Assembly: GCF_037975245.1 (NCBI RefSeq)
Contig: NC_092580.1
Span: 4,746,501-4,810,500 of the forward strand
Origin: Apostichopus japonicus
Taxonomy: Eukaryota; Echinodermata; Holothuroidea; Aspidochirotida; Stichopodidae
Reading direction: 5' to 3'
DNA: 64,000 nt
This document shows positions 49,401-62,502 of this stretch, piece after piece. The position numbers were made by a program, and so were the translations under genes. Numbering within the stretch: the stretch's first letter is position 1; every line of letters begins with the position of its first letter. Under the pieces are notes generated by a model. It saw only the letters and a program-made list of their open reading frames with translations. It was not told the DNA's origin and searched no databases.

Positions 49401-51300
49401 ACTGTATATTGAAATGAAACTTTTGTCAAACTAAGTCAAACTTAAAACGACAATATGCCTTATTTATAAAGAATTTTAATATGGAAAATTAATCGAAAAA
49501 TTGTAAGTACATATTTAAAACTCTTTTTGGTTAACAGTTTACTACAATCAAATCCACTGCACTTCACACAAGTACAACAAATTTTTTTAATCTTTTGTTC
49601 CATAAGATGATGATTCCCAATTTCAAAGTGAATCGTCAGAATTTTTAAAGCAATTATTTATTTTCCTTTCATTACTATCTCCAGATGTATAAGCACTACA
49701 GTATCTGAGCCAGAGGGATTATAGACGATTTTCTCGCGTAAAATTCCCGACTGCGAAATAAAAATTCCGAAATAATTGGATGTATATTAGTAAGTACCTG
49801 CTTCAATTTGTGCGTAATGGGATGGATGTCATTTGCAGGCAATTCAATGAACCAAGCTTCCAATAAACAAGGAAATTTGGAGTTAATAAATGAAACAGAT
49901 CGAATCGTGAGAACAAAGGCAATCAGGCCATGAGAGCAATTAGAGCGACTGTGAAAGGCAGGAAATCTTTGATCAGTCTTTAAGCTGGCGGGAATCAACA
50001 TCCAAAGTACTGGTAAACATATACAAGAACCCACGAGGAGCAGGAGAAGGAGCGTGGACTAATGCGTAGAACACCTCCTTGGCAAAAAAACAATGTCAAA
50101 CAACACTCAAACAGTGTTAGGTGCACAAAAAAAGTATGCAATTTTTTTTTTATTAGTTGATGCATCATAAGTGTTGCAATTGGTACCTAAAACTTACTGA
50201 AATTGGCTATTTAATACAAATGATGATACTTACCTGTCTCCTCATAAACATGATCTACCTAACCTACACACTAGTAACACTCAATTGCACAGCCCCTCAA
50301 ATGACCCTCTATGAGGTCAGTGCCCCCCTCCTCCTTCCAAATCTACCCATTCAGAAGCCATGACGAGTTTTTGGCCTTGGACTTTCATCCATCTGCATCC
50401 GCTCATGACCAAATTCTTTGTAGACGTTTTTTCGGTATTAGGACACAGTGTCTGCGTCGTCCAACTCAGCCAAAACGAATCTTGCATAATTGCAAGATTT
50501 TGGTATATTGGTATATATACCAAATTGGTATATTGGTATATTGCAAGATTTGGCATAATTGCAAGATCTTGCATAATTGCAAGATCATTAGTACAATCCT
50601 TGACATTTTCATGCACTTTGAACATGTAATATCTTCATCATCTGGGCAATTTGTGTCTGTGTTACTCAGATACAGTCACCACTGTGAAAAGATGCAATTG
50701 TTGGGAGAGAGGGACAGTGGAGCCCACAGGAAGCTAAAAAGCTGAACAGGTACAAACATACTAGAAAGTATAGGGGGTAGGCCTGAGGCTATAAGAGCCA
50801 CTCCGGTCAAACACTTTCCAAAACTAACACAGAACAGTATCATAAGGTTGAAAATGATACCCTCTAAACAATGTACATCAAACTTCTTAACTGTTGTTCT
50901 AACTTTCAATTGTTACAAAGCATACAATGACTTGAGGATTTCAAGTTACGTGGTGCAGTCACTTTGCCTTGAGGACCCGGAGGCTCCAGGCACCCCAAAT
51001 ACTTGCCTGGCCCCCTGTGATGCTTGAGAGGGGTTCTGGCACCACCACCCCCCCCACCCCTCTCCCAAGAAAACTATTTGCCGCCAAAATAAGGATGTCT
51101 AGCTAGTCCCTGCCTTTGGGTTGTGGAACGTTGAGAAGAGCAGTAAAAAAGTCTGAGCAATCTCAGCAATAGGAAAGAGAGAACAAATGAAGTGAAAAAC
51201 TCGCAAGAAAAGTTCATCTTTCGCAAACACCTTGTTTAGTCGTCTGAAATGGTAGATTCGGAAAGGATGAGTCGGCGGGTCATGCCCCAGAAGTGAGGGC
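46401..51300. other. Intergenic stretch without identified genes
   Basis: AT-rich sequence with pyrimidine-rich patches near 47140-47260 and a G-rich tract at 48727-48748. A 112-residue minus-strand frame (49696-50034) lacks any motif I recognise. The inverted-repeat cluster at 50478-50586 is listed separately. Confidence 0.5.
50478..50586. repeat. Cluster of short palindromes (TTGCATAATTGCAA and TTGGTATATATACCAA)
   Basis: Stems ATCTTGCA/TGCAAGAT around a TAAT loop occur at 50478-50499 and 50565-50586. Between them lies the perfect 16-bp palindrome TTGGTATATATACCAA (50508-50523) and repeats of TTGGTATA. All lie within about 110 bp. Confidence 0.85.
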
Positions 51301-54055
51301 GCAGTTCTAAAACATTCCAGTCATGTAGTTTGGGTAGATAGGAAAAGTGCAGATGGTTACGACAGCTACAGGTAAGAGAGGAACTAAGTAAATGATAACT
51401 GAATAACCAATGCGGCTAAGAAGAGACTATAGCTAGAGTGCAGTGGCTGTGTGGAGACAGGTGATGCTAAAAGTTTGTCTGGATATTAAATAGGTGTAAT
51501 GTTGCAAGTTGATTTGGTGAAGAGTACTCGTGCCAATGCTAATCACCATGCTTGTGGCTGCAATAATTAGTATTACATTAACAAATTTCACTACTTGAAA
51601 TCCAGGGCTTCATTTAATTTTAATTTCTTCACCTAATGTATACGCCATGCTTTGCTTAAAGATAAATCACCAGTCCACCGCACAAGGAAATCTCATTTGC
51701 TGTTTTTGGCAAGATTGTATCATTAATGTAAATATCAGAGGTTAGAAGATTGGATTTGAAGGAAGCGAACAAAGAGAGAGGAGAGAAATTTATGATTTAA
51801 GCACATGAATTTCATAAATTTATGACTTAAGCACATGAATTTCATATAAAGTCTTGATATTTTTATTAATAAGAAATGCAGCTAGAAAAATGATTGGATT
51901 TGCATGAAGTACAGACACTGTTATACCTATATAATAGTGTACCTACTGATGCATTCTGCTATATAACATGGACTAGCACACATATATATTATATATGCTG
52001 CTTACTGCAGCAATAAATAGATCTTTAAATGTCATTTGAAATGAGTGCAATATTCTTACAGGTAACAAATACAGGCTTTACTAGCAACAAAAGATGATGA
52101 TATATTGCTCCAACCTTTGCTCTCAAAGATTGAGAGATATAAATATATATAGAGATATGAGAGATATGAGAGATATAAATATTTATAGAGAGATAGAGAC
52201 TTTTCAAGTGTGTAATGAAAATTAAACAGGTCCTTCAGGTGGCTGGGATACTTTCTGAAACTTTTAGCTCAAACCACACCCTCATAGCATTTTGTACATG
52301 GCAAACATATTATCTTTTTTTTTCTTCAAATTTGTTGGTATCTTGTGATTTCATCTGGCAACAGCAAGGTTCAAAGAATGATGTCATCACTGCAATTCAG
52401 CTGAAAATGGGATATTTCCCTCCCACACCCTTTATAATATTTAACTCTTTTTCCGCACAAAAAGGTTGTATTTTGGGGAAGTTCATAACACAAATAATCT
52501 TGACTTATAACCAAGCAAACAGTCCAACTGAATCAGTCTGTTATGTTCAGTATGTATTATAAGCACGTTAACTGGTAACAGTTAATGTATCCTGATGAAG
52601 CCTTTGATCTTCATGAACAGGTAAAATACAGAAGCTAATTGAATAAGAAATTATGGTAACTTTGAAAATCAGCTTTATAAAGAGCTACAAAAGGCCCATG
52701 GCTAAAATGCAAAGCCATGTGTTCAAAAATGTGCTCACCTGCAGATTAATACTTTACTGTATGGAGAATCAAGAATATTACCAATCACACTTTGTACCCT
52801 AAGCTGATACTGGTAAACCACTTCATTGTCATCCTCAGCTGGAAAGAGTTTACAAATTTATAAATTTTGTTACTATGGCGACCAAATTCCTCCCTATAGC
52901 TACAGTATATCAAGCAAATATTGCTACTTTTTGGAATAGAAATCGGTTAATATTTGAGACAAAAAGTCTGTTGACAGTTTGCTCCCTTTTCTTTTCAAAA
53001 GGCTCGTACTATAAATATACTTGTAAATGTTACACCAAGAGAGATATGTTCTGTACTGTATGAACATAATCAATAATTTAAATTAATTCAAGACCATACT
53101 CTTTGGTTCAACCCAGTTTAGAAGCAATGAGGTCTAGAGTATACATCCTAATTTGGTCAATATATTCTGGAATTCCTTGTTACATGTTAAAAACTCCCAT
53201 CAGTTCAAAACAAGACAATTTCAAATTTTCAATATATATATCCAATTTTCAAGAGTTTTTAAATTTTCTAAAACTTTGACAAACAAAAAATGTAATCAGA
53301 TTTAACACATTTCTACTGCATTAAGTGGGTGGAGCCTAATTCCAGTTGTACATATAATTGATACTCAATTTTTTTATAAACTAGCACAGACCAGGAAACG
53401 ATGCCCCCGGGATCACTGATAAGATAAGGATTGACATTTACAAAAATATTCTTCACTTTGATGCAAAAACTTCCTGGTTTATATTTTCAAAATTAAATTC
53501 ATAACCATACAGAATATATTACAATGAGGAATCATTATCTGAGCGAGCAGATCCCAATATGGAAAGACATAATTTCCTCTCACACTTATTAACTCTAATT
53601 GGACCCTCGTCACTAATTGGACCCTCGTTACTAATGAGTCCCTCTGCATACAAGAGGACTTTACGACGTTGGCAGGATGAATATGTGTACCCCTTCTCGC
53701 AGACAGTAGGCTGCACTCATTTGCCTCGACTCTAGTACCCTTGTAACAGCTTTCTCATTGTACAGTGTCAATGCAACATTCGGCAAGACAAAAGAGCTTA
53801 AATAACAAGAAATATGCTAATTTGAAACCATGAGTCCATGTTTCTCAAGGCTAAATAACAAAATTCCTTCCGCCACATTCTATCTTTAATAAACACAGCT
53901 CAGAGTTATCATATCTGCCAAAGTGTATTGCTTGAGGCATATTAAGAACACACACCAGTCACAACCTCCAGCGGGAAGGTCAAAGGTCGGGAGGTTCCAT
54001 TCAGGTTGACAAGCGGCACAAATGGGAAATGATAATAGTAGCCCAGAATTGCATT

Positions 54056-54345
54056 TCTCTTGGGTACTGTGCATCTTGGAGAAGTCCTTAAGGTTAATAT
54101 GGAATCTGTGATAATTCAGCTACTCTCAATAATAACAATAAATATAGAACATGATGCCAGCGAAAAAACGTGTGATCACCGTCTGTATACTACCCTGTAT
54201 TGCATGGTGTACCTGTTCCTATATATATGGCATATATTCATAAGTGTATGTGTACTGTGTACTGGTATAGGAATTTCTCTTGGGTATTGTACAGTTCAAC
54301 TTGGGAGTCCAAGGGTTATATGGAAGCTATGATAACACAGCTTTT
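54056..54345. repeat. Degenerate tandem duplication of about 220 bp
   Basis: TCTCTTGGGTACTGT... at 54056 and TCTCTTGGGTATTGTAC... at 54276 both lead into TTATATGGAA-type sequence, GTGATAA/ATGATAA, CAGCT and a CTCAATAATAA tail. Confidence 0.6.
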
Positions 54346-55367
54346 CTCAAATAATAATAGTGATGATATATGATATGAGTTTGCATGTTACTGTCTGCCC
54401 CTATAGAATACCACATGCTGCATATATGTGTGTAGAGCTGTATGGAGGCAGTATATCAGTACCTGTGTACTAGTGTAACCCTACTGTATCTACAAGTGCT
54501 GGTGAGCTCATCAAGAGCTAATCATTTTCGACAGTTTTTTTTCACCCTCAATCACTCTCAATAGGAAGTGTATATTACAGTAGGACAATAGGACATTAAA
54601 CCAATGGCACTGTAGTTTACATACACTACATTTGTCAAAAAAATATTTCTCCCCCCCCCCCCCTTCACAGCAACTTCTCTAGTGATTTTTCAACAATTTT
54701 GTCTGATACTAAAAAGAAATATATAAAGCCCATAACTATGTAGGGTGGGGGGATCTTCACAGTGTGACTAGTCAAGGTTCATATGAGATTAAAATTTGAA
54801 ATTAAAATTGAAAATGTTAATTAAGAAATTTTCCAATTTGCTCTGTACGTTGAACGTTTGTAAGTTGTGCGAAGTGCCCACGCCACAAAATGTTGACGAT
54901 GGAATCAGATTCATTTTAAACTTAACAGATTTTCATCTTCAAAGTTGGATAGAAAAATCTTACAGGGCTTTGTATATATGCAACTGACTACCTTTTCTGG
55001 GGCAATACACAGGAGGTTTCATAGCACCATCAACCAGATATAATATATACTTATATTTGCCATTAAACAAAAAAGCTATATCAGTTATTAGTAATTCCGG
55101 TACATATCTGGCAAATGTTGTGACCTAGAAATGTTTTTCACCCAGACAATATATGTTCTTTTCACCTAACTCAAAATCTGGCTTGTTAAGGAACAGCTTT
55201 AGTTTTTAGTCTGTTGTTCAAACTGCAGAGCTACTGCAACATGAGACTGACACAATTTCAGGGTTCATGTAAAAAGTTGCTATTAACTTGACCAGGGCAT
55301 CAAACAGTATGAACAGGCATTGCACCGGACTTTGCACTAAACTCTCAGCAGAACCATATAGAAACAT

Positions 55368-56118
55368 ACAATAATATTGTATCATAATTACTAAACTATA
55401 TAACATCCAAAAACTATCTGTTGCATATAGGTATAATACATGGTACAATGATATGATATGATAACAATTATTATATTGTTGATTTTTTTTTTTTAAATAA
55501 TATTACAGTACAATAGTATTTGTAAACTTACACCTGTATCGGCTAAAACTCGTCCGGTATTGCTACATGTTTATAAGAATTTCCTTGTTTTCACAGTAAA
55601 CAGTTTCACCACATTTGGTAGGCAACAATAATATCAGCAGGACACAAAATATCAGAACCAAAGAATTAACAGTGCAGTATCAGGATTTATCACCAAGATC
55701 AGGAAACCTTACTCGACAAAAAAACAACTCTACCCCTCCTGCTTTATTGCAGGCTAAAATATTTCCTCAGTTTCGCAATACTTACTCTCACATGATGTAT
55801 GAAATCCACCAGGATGTGAGCCGGACATTAATATCCTATGTTAGTACTTTCACCCGATTCACATAGAATCATACAATACTATTTGTATCATAATAATATC
55901 ATATAAAAGCACCCACAATAATATTGCTGCATATATATATAGTATTACCCATGTCACATAGTATCACACAATAATATCGTACCGTAATAATATAATATGA
56001 AAAATCCATAATAATATTTGCTGCATATGGTATTACATGGTACAATGATATGATATGATTACAATTATATAATGTTAATATTTTTTTTTGATATTACACT
56101 ACAATAGTATTGTATACT
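55368..56118. repeat. Two diverged copies of an AT-rich repeat about 600 bp apart
   Basis: The block ACATGGTACAATGATATGAT occurs near 55437 and again near 56034. Each is preceded by CATACAATAATAT-type sequence and followed by a T run and ATTACA-TACAATAGTATT. Confidence 0.7.
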
Positions 56119-56169
56119 AGCATGTGAACCGGTTAGATCAGTTTATCAAACAAACAAAACAAAACAAAT

Positions 56170-56245
56170 TCATTCTAAGCACGGTAGAACGAGGTGCTAA
56201 GGTTGTGGGGAGACAGGTAAGCGAGGAACCAAGTAAATACAAAAA
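56170..56245 (+). repeat. Dispersed repeat copy with a splice-donor-like core
   Basis: CATTCTAAGCACGGTAGAA and GGTGCTAAGGTTGTGGGGAG lead into ACAGGTAAGCGAGGAACC. Near-identical sequence recurs at 58690-58765; shorter pieces are at 51360-51395 and 57110-57200. Confidence 0.75.
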
Positions 56246-56989
56246 CACTGTAATGTGACCACACTGTTTACCATCATTCACAATTAATGGCTGAGCTTTG
56301 ACGAGTACGATGGAAAGGGAAGGTACTTTGTTACTGTAGTTGGAAAATCACATATTCCACCAGGATAAGTTAATAAGCTAATAGCTTGCAGATCACTTCT
56401 CTTCTTCAAATTATGAGAAGAAACTTAGTCCTTATTGACCGACTGGCAAATCGTTGAGAGGTGATGATTGGAAGTTCTGGCCTCAGCTAGGAATTAAATA
56501 GGTAAACAAGCACTCCACAAAAACACTTAAAAACTTAGACAAACACTACAGAAATCATCGACATCATTTATAAGTCTCGGGGAGAACGCCTCATGACCTG
56601 ATAACCTTATTCATTTCTTTCATAGAAAGATTCCAAAACTTGGGTTTTTTGGATAGTATAGTTTGGATAGTTGAGAGTGACCTTTAACAATCTCCTCTAA
56701 ACAATCTTTAATGTCTAGAGGTTGATGGAGGGAGGGAGTGAGAGAGGAAAGAACCCCAGACCCAGATGCAACTTCACCAAACACAGAAACATTGGCGCGA
56801 CAAACAGGACAACCTGAGAAGTGAAAACAAGTTTTCAAATATCGTCCAAAAGAAAATGATAGCCATCCAATCTTTGTGTGGAGATGTCTTTTTGGTAAAT
56901 AAGATGATGTATCTATCCTTCAAATAGGCTCTGATGCTTAACCAAAGGTGGTGGGGTGGGTCGGGGGTGGTTGAGACTCTCATTATGTG

Positions 56990-57200
56990 CTCCGGACACT
57001 TTGGGTGGTAGAATGGGAAGAGGGGGCAGTAGACCTGAATAAGCTGGTAACCAAGAGAGTACACAGTGCTAAAAGGTGACCAGGTGCTCTAGATACAGTC
57101 AAGTGAGTGTGCATTTGTTGTGAGGAGACAGGTAAGTGAAGGGTGAAGCAAATTTAGGGGTAGAACGAAAGACAGATAAGCTGCTAGGAGACAGGTAGAG
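56990..57200 (+). repeat. Dispersed repeat copy, related to 58608-58765
   Basis: CACTTTGGGTGGTAGAATGG, CACAGTGCTAAAAGGTGACC and GGAGACAGGTAAGTGAAGGG match blocks in the same order at 58610-58760. Two further GACAGGTAR cores are at about 57128 and 57191. Confidence 0.65.
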
Positions 57201-58356
57201 AGGTAAAAACCATCCCCCAACCCCATCCATCACCACCCCTCCCCCTCTCCCATTTCTTGCCAAACCCTCTTTACTAAACGTCTATTTTCACAACACTTCC
57301 TTCTTCATGCTTATAAGTAATGTTGCATCAAACTTTCTCTGAAACTAACCATCAACACCACCAGGAAGTCATTACTGGTTTCTTGCTTGGACAAACAAAC
57401 CCAGTGGTACACAAAACCCTACAATAGAATGGATTAGTCACTTCGCAATTCCCTGTATTATCATTTGATTTGCTTATTACGCTAACAACTTTGCTCCCCT
57501 GTTAGTTCCAGTTTTATTTTTCTAAACCATCATCAATGCCAAACATTTCCTGTTTTACATTTTTGCATACTGTATAAAATCAAAACAAAGGCCAGAATAA
57601 ACATGGATGATAAGCAGGCCACAGTTAATACATGGCTACTGGATGACTCACACGAACCCTAAACATGGCATCACGCTGTGCTTGTAAAACAGTCCAACAC
57701 TTCCATTTCATCTTCCATTCCAGATAGAATCTCAAGAATGCTTATTAGAATCCTTTCAAGAAAATGACATTCTTACCAAATTAGCAAACCACCCAGCTAG
57801 GGCACAGCAGCTCAGCCTTCCCTGATTACCATACGGGTACTGTAGCGAGAGCCCATGCAAGAAATACTGGGATAAATCCTCCATGGTGAGAGAGCTTGTT
57901 GCAACCATCACTCATTAAAGGGATATATCCGGGCAGCTGAAGGAGCTTTACTTGATTAGAAAGAATTTGTGGAAACTTTCTGCATCTAGCGGTCAAAAAC
58001 CACGTCCGCGTAGCATTTAGTGTGACAAAGATATGAATTTTGCAAAATTGGTGACCGGTATTTCGTGAATGCATCGGGCAACAGCCGGCCTGAATAATGT
58101 CATCAGGGCAAGCAATTCAAATGAAGATCGCTTTGTTTTTCTCTATGTCCTATATTTTTAATTCACCTATTATTCACAGAAGAAACTTAAGATTTCTACC
58201 AAAATGTGCATTTTGATGAAAATTCTATATACATTGATCTTTTTGACTGGCTAAAGAAGCAAACTTTCCAAAACGTATCTGATTTCAGGGATAAATGAAT
58301 GCAGAGATTATGATAGGAAAAGTACAGCTTGGGAAGAGCAGTTGCTGTTATGACGT

Positions 58357-58679
58357 CACTGTGTGCCCTCTATGACCGGCTCCTCCGGTCAATTCCCTTC
58401 CTTCTCATGAGACCACTTCTTCAGGAACCGTTTCTCAAAAACCGCTAGTAAATCCCTCCCTATCAAGAAAAGGGTACTTATCGGGCTGTGCACCCTTGGA
58501 AAAAACACTTCAGTATCCAAATTATGGAAAAAAACCAAGAACCTACTGTAGGTTCCAATGCTGTACGAAAACCGCTATAGAAAATCCAGACAACGAAACG
58601 CATGATGTTGGCACTTTGGATGGTAGAATTAGAAGGAAGGGCATAGACCGGGGGGTCCGGTCATAGAGGGCGCACAGTG
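58357..58679. mobile_element. Inverted-repeat (foldback or MITE-like) element, 323 bp
   Basis: The left arm CACTGTGTGCCCTCTATGAC (58357 on, 23 bp) is the inverted complement of the right arm at 58657-58679 with one mismatch. Weaker similarity continues inward (CCGGTC...CCCTTCCTTCT) to about 52 bp. The centre carries a 17-bp palindrome, GAACCTACTGTAGGTTC. I did not find a clear target duplication. Part of the right arm and its flank is repeated at 56990-57110. Confidence 0.7.
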
Positions 58680-58770
58680 TTAAAAGGTTACCAGTTCATT
58701 CTAGGCACGGTAGAAGGAGGTGCTAAGGTTGTGGGGAGACAGGTAAGTGAGGAACGAAGTAAATCAATCT
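58680..58770 (+). repeat. Dispersed repeat copy with a splice-donor-like core
   Basis: Second full copy of the family at 56170-56245: CATTCTAGGCACGGTAGAAG and GGTGCTAAGGTTGTGGGGAG, then ACAGGTAAGTGAGGAACG. A short frame reading GTVEGGAKVVGRQ is shared by both copies (one substitution), too short to call a gene. Confidence 0.7.
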
Positions 58771-60259
58771 ATTGGGATTTTTCAAGTTTTAACAGTGTGG
58801 AATATTTTATATACTTTCCATATAAGTATATACATAACTCATATTATCTACCACCCGAATATCCCTTTAAACAATCACTGAGATATCACCCAATCACCTA
58901 CTTACTCAAAGACTCTGGAAACATCATCATCATATCAAAGGCATCCTATCACCGCAGGTAGCCGAGTCAAAGAATTCAAATGCAAACACCAAACGCAGGT
59001 ATAATGTTGCAAATTGCACTGTTATACTTTTCTGGATGAAACAGTGAATTGTGATCACTAAGAGGGAAACAGCGGGCGGGTGCCATGTAAAGCAGAGTAC
59101 CTAATTAGAATATTGAATGAGACATCCCCCAGGTGGGGTTTCAGGACAACCATACAAAATATTCAACACACTAGCCGGTTCACCGGTATTGAGTATCATC
59201 AACTAAGAGCCCTCTAAAGATATTCTTGATATGGTCGGTCTTATTGCGCTGTTCTGTTTACATGTTCTTTTCTTGCTTGCTGAGAAAGCGTAAAAACATA
59301 GAGGAGAAAAGGAACATGTAAGACATCAACTTTGAGAGTTAACCAGGACATGGAGATGAAGGAATTTTGTCAGCTTACAAAATTTGATTCTCTATTGAAT
59401 AACAATTCTGCTCTAGTTTAACTTGACAAGATTTCTCAACTTAAAAAAAACAAACACTGGTTTAGGAGTAAGGCTAGTGTTGGAAATGTATCACTTTCCC
59501 TCAAATAATTTGCACCTCTGCAATAACACCATATGTTCTAGTAAATGCCTTTCTTCTCCTGCCCTCCCTCTACATCCCCTTCCCCATCCACACCCCTCCC
59601 TCTGTCCACACTCTCCCCCACCCACCCCGATCCATCCCAAACTCTACCTATCCATCAGAATTTCACCAGCATATCCCACCAAAAAGAAAGCCACTTTATA
59701 TCAGGAGGAAATTTTCACTAAACCTTGGAGATTCATTTCCTTGAAATTCTCTTAGAATTCAACTTTGCACTGATGTATTCGGATTTCCGCAATCATTTAG
59801 AAACATTTTCTTAATCGTGAGTATTCTCCTTCGTGATGCTGTAAAAAGTGACTTACTTTATAAATACCTATCTGTTTTGCTTTCTTCTCCATCTACAGTA
59901 AGTTCCGTAAAGTCACGGTTGAACGCTCTCTACAAGTTTCGTTATCCCACAGAATGCAATTTACAATCCGTAATTCAATTATCTGGTTTCAATAATCAAA
60001 ACGAACCACAGTGAAATCTCAAATCAGCTTAACAACTGAGAGGGTTTACCCTGTCATACAAGGCTGTGTACTTAGCAAACTGACATGTGTCAGCTATTTA
60101 ATCTTATCACTATATAGACTATATACTGCATCTCACCGAAAAATTTATACTGGTTTGGGGTTATTTATGAACATGCAAAACTCTTACAGTATACAGGATA
60201 CTTACAGTATCAGTGCTTGATATGGGTGATGTTAACCTTTAACTTCGGGTCCTTAATGC

Positions 60260-60285
60260 TTTAGTTTAGTTTAGTTTAGTTTAGT
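60260..60285. repeat. (TTTAG)n microsatellite
   Basis: About five perfect 5-bp units. It is not the TTAGGG telomere unit of animals. Confidence 0.9.
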
Positions 60286-62426
60286 AGCCGAATATTAATC
60301 CTACTTTGTGACTTTTGGAGTTTAAGACAATGAGTTCAGAAGCTTTACCAAAAACTTTTAAAACCATCGAATTATAGTGTAAGCCTTTACAACCAGTAGA
60401 TTTGGAAGGATGTGGAAATTGACCCTGAAGTACTGGAGGTCAAAGGGGAGGAAGGGGGAGGGGGAGGCGCAGTGCTGACGTGTTACCGACTTTTGTAAGG
60501 CTACCGTAGGCAGATTTGAGTGCATATGTATATAATTGAGACAAGTAAGATATGTACACAGGTGTACAGAGCTGAATCATTGTACAAAGTTCACAATTAT
60601 GTTGTTATCATTCTGTAATGGATCGTCTGTCATTCATGTTTAATTTTGTATCAATGCTGATAGATTGCAATGTCATTCCATGTATGTATATGATGATAAG
60701 GTTCAAAGTTCAAACATTCTCTTTTCATATACAGTTTGCTCAAATATGACAAGTCCTTAACTGTTTTCTTAATTTATCAATTAAAGGATCCAAATTATAT
60801 ACTATTCATGGTAGGAACTGATATTGTAGACAAACCTTTTTTTTTTAATATTTAATTACATCTTTAAACAGGGTTTTTTTTTTGGAAATAAATTTATCAC
60901 TTTACTAAAAAGTTATGTTTTTCCTTGTTTTGTTTACACGAACGTGTTGCATATTAACCCTTTGAATTTGATGGTTGCCGATAGCAACAACTTTATGTGT
61001 GTTGGCAGGTTTGTAAATAGTGCATCATTTATGCCCATAGCGTACGTACGTAGTATTACAATATTTCCAGAAGGAGAAATACATTAGACATGATCCTTAA
61101 AAGCCAAGTCTGTCTGTCTGTCTTTGTCAGAATTCCCGACCACCTCAAATTAACTGAATAATACTTTCCCTGTATCAATTCTATCCCAGTATCCTCCTTT
61201 TCATATTAAAGTTAACAATGACACTTTTCAACATATCAAAATGATATTGAATATTCCACCTTCCAATTACTGCTTTTCAATCTTCACAAATTTACAATTT
61301 AATTTAAAAAACTCCTGTTCATTGATTTGCCTCAGATTATTTTCAAAAATACTTCTTTACTTTGGAGAGCACTATTGCCTCATCCATATATATATACCCT
61401 GACATCTGAATTTCTGATCCCACACTTGACTTACACAACTTACTTTAAACACTATGGCCATGCAAGAAGGAACAACATAAGCATCACAGTCTGGGAATAA
61501 AAAATAAATTTAAATAAAACTGCCAGTATATCTTGCATGGCTGACCCACTTCGGGGATATATTTGGTCTGATCTACGACCCAGGTGTTTCTTGACGTCAA
61601 ACAATTCCCTTCAAGTCACTGGAGCAATTTAATAGGCCATTATTTAGGCATGATTTCTTGACTAACATCCCTAGCAGAACACCATCTTCACGGGGAAAAA
61701 CCACATTAATAGGTATTCGATAGATCGATCTGTTGTCACATGACCCCAGCTCCTCTTTAACATTTCGTAACGCATGAGACCCTGGTTTATACATTTGGTA
61801 GGATTCTCAAAGCAATCAGAAGTATGGCTGAAATCATTGATCATACCTGGCTTCCTGTTGTCTCATTCTAACCAGCGCTCTGCCTTAGCAGCATGCAGCC
61901 TATGTACCACCGTACATTGGTTCTATTGCAATATCCATCTTGCTATATACATTCAGCTATAAATCTATCTAGAGCAGTGATTTGCAAGGTGTTGACCAAT
62001 GACCTTTCGTGAGGACTAAGCCAAAACTCAACAAACCCCCCTCCCCCCATACCCAGCCTCACCCCCAACCCCTCACAATCGATGCTTCAAAATGCATGCA
62101 AGTTATCTGGGTTTTTAATGCCAGAATTCAAAATGCATTCAAGTTTCAATGACTGCATTACGCTAGACTTCTGCTCGTTCACCAGAAATACCTCTTATGT
62201 CTTCCCGATCCACTATTCAGATCTACAATTACACTTTGGCATGATAAGCACAGGTCAGTCTACTGTACGTGGCAATACACACCTCCACCAATTCAATCAA
62301 AGTGACTTAAACTGTAACAGTATATATTTGATTGTGGTCGGCGAGCTCTTGAAACCATAGACAAAGTCCTCTTCTTGATCCATCTGGAAAAATCCTGCAA
62401 CCCACTTTTTAAATCATCAGTGAAGA

Positions 62427-62439
62427 TGATATATATATA

Positions 62440-62499
<60 letters not shown>
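62427..62499. repeat. Long TA microsatellite
   Basis: About 70 bp of almost uninterrupted (TA)n, likely highly variable in length. Confidence 0.95.

Positions 62500-62502
<3 letters not shown>

Larger units (their letters stand above)
51301..56150. other. Intergenic stretch without identified genes
   Basis: AT-rich sequence with local duplications: a 30-bp direct repeat (TTAAGCACATGAATTTCAT twice at about 51797-51845), GAGATATA repeats at 52127-52197, and the degenerate duplications at 54056-54345 and 55368-56118 (separate entries). No recognisable coding exon. Confidence 0.5.

Noticed and set aside
49696-50034. 112-residue minus-strand frame
   Set aside because: Unrecognised sequence in an AT-rich area with no clear splice or promoter context; likely chance.
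60260-60285. Telomere-like repeat
   Set aside because: The unit is TTTAG, not TTAGGG, and the run is only about five copies.
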